From: Myxococcales bacterium
GTDB taxonomy: Bacteria > Myxococcota_A > Polyangia > Polyangiales > Polyangiaceae
Direction: 5' to 3'
DNA: 64,000 nucleotides
Assembly: GCA_947473045.1 (NCBI GenBank)
Contig: CANJCO010000004.1
Coordinates: forward strand, 62,001-126,000
The translations under genes were made by a program, and so were the position numbers. The notes under the pieces were generated by a model. It did no database searches and had not been told where the DNA came from. It saw only the letters and a program-made list of their open reading frames with translations. This document shows, one piece after another, positions 60,905-64,000 of this stretch; position 1 is the stretch's first letter, and the number at the start of each line of letters is the position of its first letter.

Positions 60905-61468
60905 ATGAGCCGATCAAAATGGTCCTGGGCAATCGTCGTTGCATCGAGTCTCTCCGCCTTCGGTTGCACCACAGCGGTCGACGACGGCGTCACCGACGAA
61001 GAGACCGAACCCACCGCGTCTTCGACGAGCGAAGAGCTCACCGTGAGCTGCACGCGCCACGCTGAGACGGGCTACGTGAGCGGCAGCGCGAAGGCGCTGA
61101 CGGCGGTGACCGTCGACGGCAAGCTCGTCGAAGAGCACACGGCGAACGCGTACATCGTGATGGCGCAGGCCGCGAAGAAAGACGGGATCTACCTCAAGGT
61201 CGTCAGCGGTTTCCGATCGATGGCCGAGCAGAAATACCTCTACGGTTGTTACACGCATTGCTCCTGCAACTCGTGCAACCTCGCCGCGAAGCCGGGATAC
61301 AGCAACCACCAAAGCGGTCACGCGCTCGACCTCAACACGAGCGGCTCGGGCGTCGCCCATTGGCTCTCACTCCACGCAGCGCACTACGGCTTCAAGCGCA
61401 CCGTGCCGAGCGAGGCCTGGCACTACGAGTGGTGGGGCGGCGGCCCGGGCGGCGGTCCGTGCCATTGA
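60905..61468 (+). CDS. M15B-type (VanY-like) D,D-carboxypeptidase lipoprotein
   Basis: A 187-residue predicted lipoprotein with signal peptide and a lipobox-like AFGC (Cys21), then an acidic linker to about residue 45. The M15B zinc motif SNHQSGHALDLN fits SxHxxGxAxD, and the second part EAWHYEWW gives the Glu and His. GFRSMAEQKYLYGCY is the typical preceding segment. A short Cys cluster (CYTHCSCNSCN) is unusual for the family. It probably trims D-Ala-D-Ala peptides in peptidoglycan. The ATG at 60905 is chosen for the signal peptide. A strong bidirectional terminator follows. Confidence 0.88.
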   Translation: MSRSKWSWAIVVASSLSAFGCTTAVDDGVTDEETEPTASSTSEELTVSCTRHAETGYVSGSAKALTAVTVDGKLVEEHTANAYIVMAQAAKKDGIYLKVVSGFRSMAEQKYLYGCYTHCSCNSCNLAAKPGYSNHQSGHALDLNTSGSGVAHWLSLHAAHYGFKRTVPSEAWHYEWWGGGPGGGPCH

Positions 61469-61482
61469 TGTAAAATACACGA

Positions 61483-61524
61483 AAGGCGCGCTCCCTCCAC
61501 CGAGGTGAGCGCGCCTTGTTCTTT
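61483..61524. terminator. Bidirectional terminator
   Basis: AAGGCGCGCTC (61483-61493) and GAGCGCGCCTT (61507-61517) form a perfect 11-bp stem with a 13-nt loop. TTGTTCTTT follows on the plus strand and a T-rich run (TTTCG...TATTTT) on the minus strand. It lies between convergent genes. Confidence 0.8.
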
Positions 61525-61538
61525 CGATACGGCTGCGA

Positions 61539-63326
61539 TCAGAAGCGAGCTTGCAGCGCCGTCGAGAGACCGAAACGAACGGGATCTTGAAACACGCGCA
61601 GCGAGGCGGTGCCTTCGGTGGGATCGCGCACGACGAGCGTGCCGTTGTTGTCGCGAATGATCTGACCCCAGACGACCGCCGTGACGATCGGCGAAAGCTC
61701 CCACTTGAGACTGAGGCGCGCCTGAACGATGGGCGTCCGGTCCTTGTCGAGCGGGAGAATCGACTCATCGCCCTGCTGGCGGACGATGATCGTGCGCGAG
61801 GCGACGAGGCCGCCATCGTTGAACTCGCTCTTGAAGGTCGAGGGCATCTGCAGGCCGGCACCGACGCCAGGCGTCAGGTGCAGAGCGGGAATATAATAGT
61901 CGGCAGTGAGCGCGCCGAAAAGCTCGGGCGCAGTCGATGCCGCGCTCGGCAGCGTTTGGAACGGAATAAATCCGGGGACGTTTCGCACGACATAGTTCAA
62001 GTCGCGAATGATCCCCGTCGCAGCGAACCGGAAGTAGCCGGTGTTCAGCACGCCCTGAAGCGCGCCGGCGTAGGCGAGCTGGTTTTTCGTCTCGCCCGCC
62101 GCGTCGTAGTTCTTGAGGTGCTGGCTGAGGGTCGTCGCCTCTGCGCTGACGCTCCACTTCGTCTTCTCGGGCTCATATTTCGCGGGCGCGAAGAGCATCA
62201 TCGGCGACATCGGATCGTTGCGGTACAGGAGGTAATCGAGCGACTGGGGCACGGGCATGTTGTCGTGCATCACCACGCGCGCGCTCCCGCCATACGTGAA
62301 AACGTTCTGGCCACGCACGTCCTCGAGGTCGAACTTTCCCTGCTGGAAATAGCCGCCCCCGAGATCGAAGCGGAAGTGGTCCGTGGCATCTACGCCCACG
62401 CCGCCGAGCCAGCCGAAGTTCGTCTCGCCGACGCGCACAGTCTCGACGTCGTTCTCGCCGCCGGGCGACAGCACCTGCTTGGGTTCGATGATGGTGGCGG
62501 TCTTGAAGCCGGCGAACGCATAAAACCGATCGGGCAGATCGAACTGCAGCTTGAGGCCGGGAGAGGCTCCCTGAATTCGCGGGAAGATCGACTGATTGAT
62601 GGCCGCCGCGGTGCCGCCCCAGGAGATGTCATAAAGGTAGCCGAGGCGGAAGCGATCGGTGTCGAGCGGGAAGAAGGTGGCCGACACGCCGGCGGGCTTC
62701 TGATCGGTGCCGCCGGTGCGGTAAAACAGGCGAATGTAGGAGCCTGCGTCGTAGAGCGCCTGATTGAGGTTGCCGGTGTTCGCAGCGAGCGCCGCGAGAT
62801 CAAAACGCAGCGCCACGGCCGCCTCGGTCTCGAGCCCGGGAATGAAGCCGGGCATCTTTTTGTACATCACGAGGTGCGTGAGATTTTCGCGGCCGGCGAA
62901 GCGCGAGTTGAGGTTGTCGAAGAACATGCGGTACTGCGGGCGATCGCCGATCGAGAACGTCGGCGAGATCGGAATCAACTCGCCGGTGCCGTGCAGGATG
63001 TCGTCATCGCCGAACGTCCACGTGATGCGCGTGTCCATGAAGTTGCCGAAGTTCGTCCCGGGCGGGGGCAGACCGACCGCCCGCGCGCCTGCGCTTCCGA
63101 GCTGGAGCTGGTCGCTCGCCGGCGCGGGCTTCGCGTCCTGCGCCGGCTTCGCGTCTGCGGGCCCGGGGTCGGTGCCTTTGGCATCGATCGGCCTCGTTTC
63201 GGCGGGCGCAGCCTGAAGCGGCTTGGTTTCCGCGCTGGGAGCGCCAGCGTCGGCGTCGTCGGCGTGGGCGAGCCCCGCAAGCGACAGCGAGAGGGGGAGA
63301 GACAGCAGGAGCGTGCGCTTCTTCAT
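61539..63326 (-). CDS. Predicted outer-membrane beta-barrel protein
   Basis: A 595-residue exported protein with an N-terminal signal peptide (MKKRTLLLSLPLSLSLAGLAHA, cleavage near AHA-D), then an Ala/Pro/Lys-rich linker to about residue 75. The body has alternating hydrophobic/aromatic strands (TRITWTFGDDD, FRFDLGGGYFQQG, FRFAATGIIR) and ends in an aromatic residue (QARF), the typical beta-barrel assembly signal. Function is unknown; a porin-like or structural role is possible. It is downstream of another exported protein gene with 11 bp between stop and start. Confidence 0.8.
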   Translation of the reverse strand: MKKRTLLLSLPLSLSLAGLAHADDADAGAPSAETKPLQAAPAETRPIDAKGTDPGPADAKPAQDAKPAPASDQLQLGSAGARAVGLPPPGTNFGNFMDTRITWTFGDDDILHGTGELIPISPTFSIGDRPQYRMFFDNLNSRFAGRENLTHLVMYKKMPGFIPGLETEAAVALRFDLAALAANTGNLNQALYDAGSYIRLFYRTGGTDQKPAGVSATFFPLDTDRFRLGYLYDISWGGTAAAINQSIFPRIQGASPGLKLQFDLPDRFYAFAGFKTATIIEPKQVLSPGGENDVETVRVGETNFGWLGGVGVDATDHFRFDLGGGYFQQGKFDLEDVRGQNVFTYGGSARVVMHDNMPVPQSLDYLLYRNDPMSPMMLFAPAKYEPEKTKWSVSAEATTLSQHLKNYDAAGETKNQLAYAGALQGVLNTGYFRFAATGIIRDLNYVVRNVPGFIPFQTLPSAASTAPELFGALTADYYIPALHLTPGVGAGLQMPSTFKSEFNDGGLVASRTIIVRQQGDESILPLDKDRTPIVQARLSLKWELSPIVTAVVWGQIIRDNNGTLVVRDPTEGTASLRVFQDPVRFGLSTALQARF

Positions 63327-63337
63327 CGTGGTTCTCT

Positions 63338-64000
63338 TCAGTTGCCTTGGCCGAGTTCGAGATCGGTACGGGGACGTACGCAGGCGAGGCTCGAGGGCAT
63401 CGGCTGCGCTTTGGTGTCGGTCACGATGTCGTCGCCGCAGCGCGCTTCAATCGTGAATTGAGACCCGCCCGAGAAATATCGGAGCGTGCCTGTGAGGCTC
63501 TTGATGGGTTGTCCCTTCGCCAAAACGGGGTCGAACCCGGGCGCGGCAGAGCCGTTGGCTTGCGCGCGCGCGCTGGCTTTGCTCGCCGAATCGGCGACGA
63601 CCACGTTGAAATTGGACTGCGACAGGAACCCCGAAAATTCGCTGCACTCTACATCGGCCGTGCACGCGGTGTTGCACGCGCTCTCCTGAGCGTCGGCGAA
63701 GTCGATTTTGCCGCTGTGGTTGATGTCGCAGTTGCTCGCATCGGCGGTCGGCGCATAGGCAGGCGCCGCAGGATATCCCGGGCCGAAGTGCCCGCCGATG
63801 TGCACCGAGACGGTGCCGGCGGTAAGCACGCGCACCAGCGACGATTCGTACCGGAACAGCGCCTTCGGATTGGCAAGATCGGCGGTCGTCAGGACGGAAG
63901 GCTCGGGCACGAGGCACGGCCTCGCCGCCGGGTCGTAGTACTCGACGCTCCAGGTTGGAAAGCCGATCTCGGTGAAGCCGTAGAAGTCGGATGCCGTGCC
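63338..64000 (-). CDS. Exported protein with EF-hand-like loop, 5'-truncated
   Basis: The frame is open to the right window edge, so the start and any signal peptide are missing; 220 residues are visible. The first part (FYGFTEIGFPTWSVEYYDP) resembles a domain frequent in Myxococcota lipoproteins. A loop NCDINHSGKIDFADAQESAC fits an EF-hand/dockerin-like calcium pattern (D-x-N-x-S-G-x-I-D-x-x-D) framed by Cys. The tail ends in LELGQGN. It lies directly upstream of the barrel gene on the same strand, 11 bp apart, suggesting the two are co-expressed and might act together at the surface. Confidence 0.75.
   Translation of the reverse strand, partial: GTASDFYGFTEIGFPTWSVEYYDPAARPCLVPEPSVLTTADLANPKALFRYESSLVRVLTAGTVSVHIGGHFGPGYPAAPAYAPTADASNCDINHSGKIDFADAQESACNTACTADVECSEFSGFLSQSNFNVVVADSASKASARAQANGSAAPGFDPVLAKGQPIKSLTGTLRYFSGGSQFTIEARCGDDIVTDTKAQPMPSSLACVRPRTDLELGQGN

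Noticed and set aside
1-64000. CRISPR arrays, tRNA, rRNA, insertion sequences or phage genes
   Set aside because: I looked for regular repeats, cloverleaf-type gaps and transposase motifs and saw none.

Overview
The window looks like a chromosomal segment of a high-GC member of the Myxococcota, probably Polyangia-like (inference). It carries three eukaryote-type Ser/Thr kinases, FHA and PilZ-type proteins, many Asp/Gly/Ala-rich lipoproteins, a HEAT-repeat/PilT fusion and a MFE-2-type beta-oxidation protein. Genes are densely packed on both strands. I see no rRNA, tRNA, CRISPR, IS or phage gene.

Layout. 1-16 kb: a truncated metzincin-like protease, then mostly housekeeping genes (purD, asnS, gamma-carbonic anhydrase, DUF1015, lon, a Ser/Thr kinase, murI, DUF3105 and YihY proteins). 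16-24 kb: a family-4-like uracil-DNA glycosylase, a lipid-anchored glutathione-peroxidase-like protein, an aldehyde dehydrogenase, an esterase, and two tandem paralogous lipoproteins that each carry the same 41-nt stem-loop downstream. 24-30 kb: a tightly coupled trio for extracytoplasmic thiol chemistry (VKOR-thioredoxin fusion, OmpA-like protein, TlpA-like lipoprotein), then an FHA protein, apt and surE. 29.8-42.2 kb: a surface-sugar locus bracketed by two paralogous TPR membrane glycosyltransferase-like proteins. It holds rfbF, rfbG and rfbH for CDP-4-keto-3,6-dideoxyhexose, a YerE-like TPP enzyme, a sugar-nucleotide reductase/epimerase, a GT2 glycosyltransferase and a flippase-like membrane protein. 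Together these suggest a branched-chain CDP-sugar such as a yersiniose-type sugar. 42.2-55.3 kb: two loci pair type IV pilus/type II secretion-type ATPases with Ser/Thr kinases. One is a membrane-anchored GspE/PilB-like ATPase whose stop overlaps a kinase start; the other is a HEAT-PilT fusion, a PilT and a TPR-kinase in one operon. Between them lie a hypothetical membrane protein, a GST, a Cys-rich lipoprotein and a cytochrome P450. 55.3-64 kb: a small winged-helix-like protein, a patatin-like protein, an SCP-x thiolase with an MFE-2 protein bearing three SCP2 domains (lipid beta-oxidation), an M15 peptidase-like lipoprotein, an outer-membrane barrel candidate and a truncated secreted protein.

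The strongest candidates for something new are the kinase/pilus-ATPase pairings, the TPP-containing CDP-sugar locus, the duplicated lipoprotein plus stem-loop unit, and the FHA protein with an unnamed conserved middle domain. All functions are read from motifs by eye; no database search was run.
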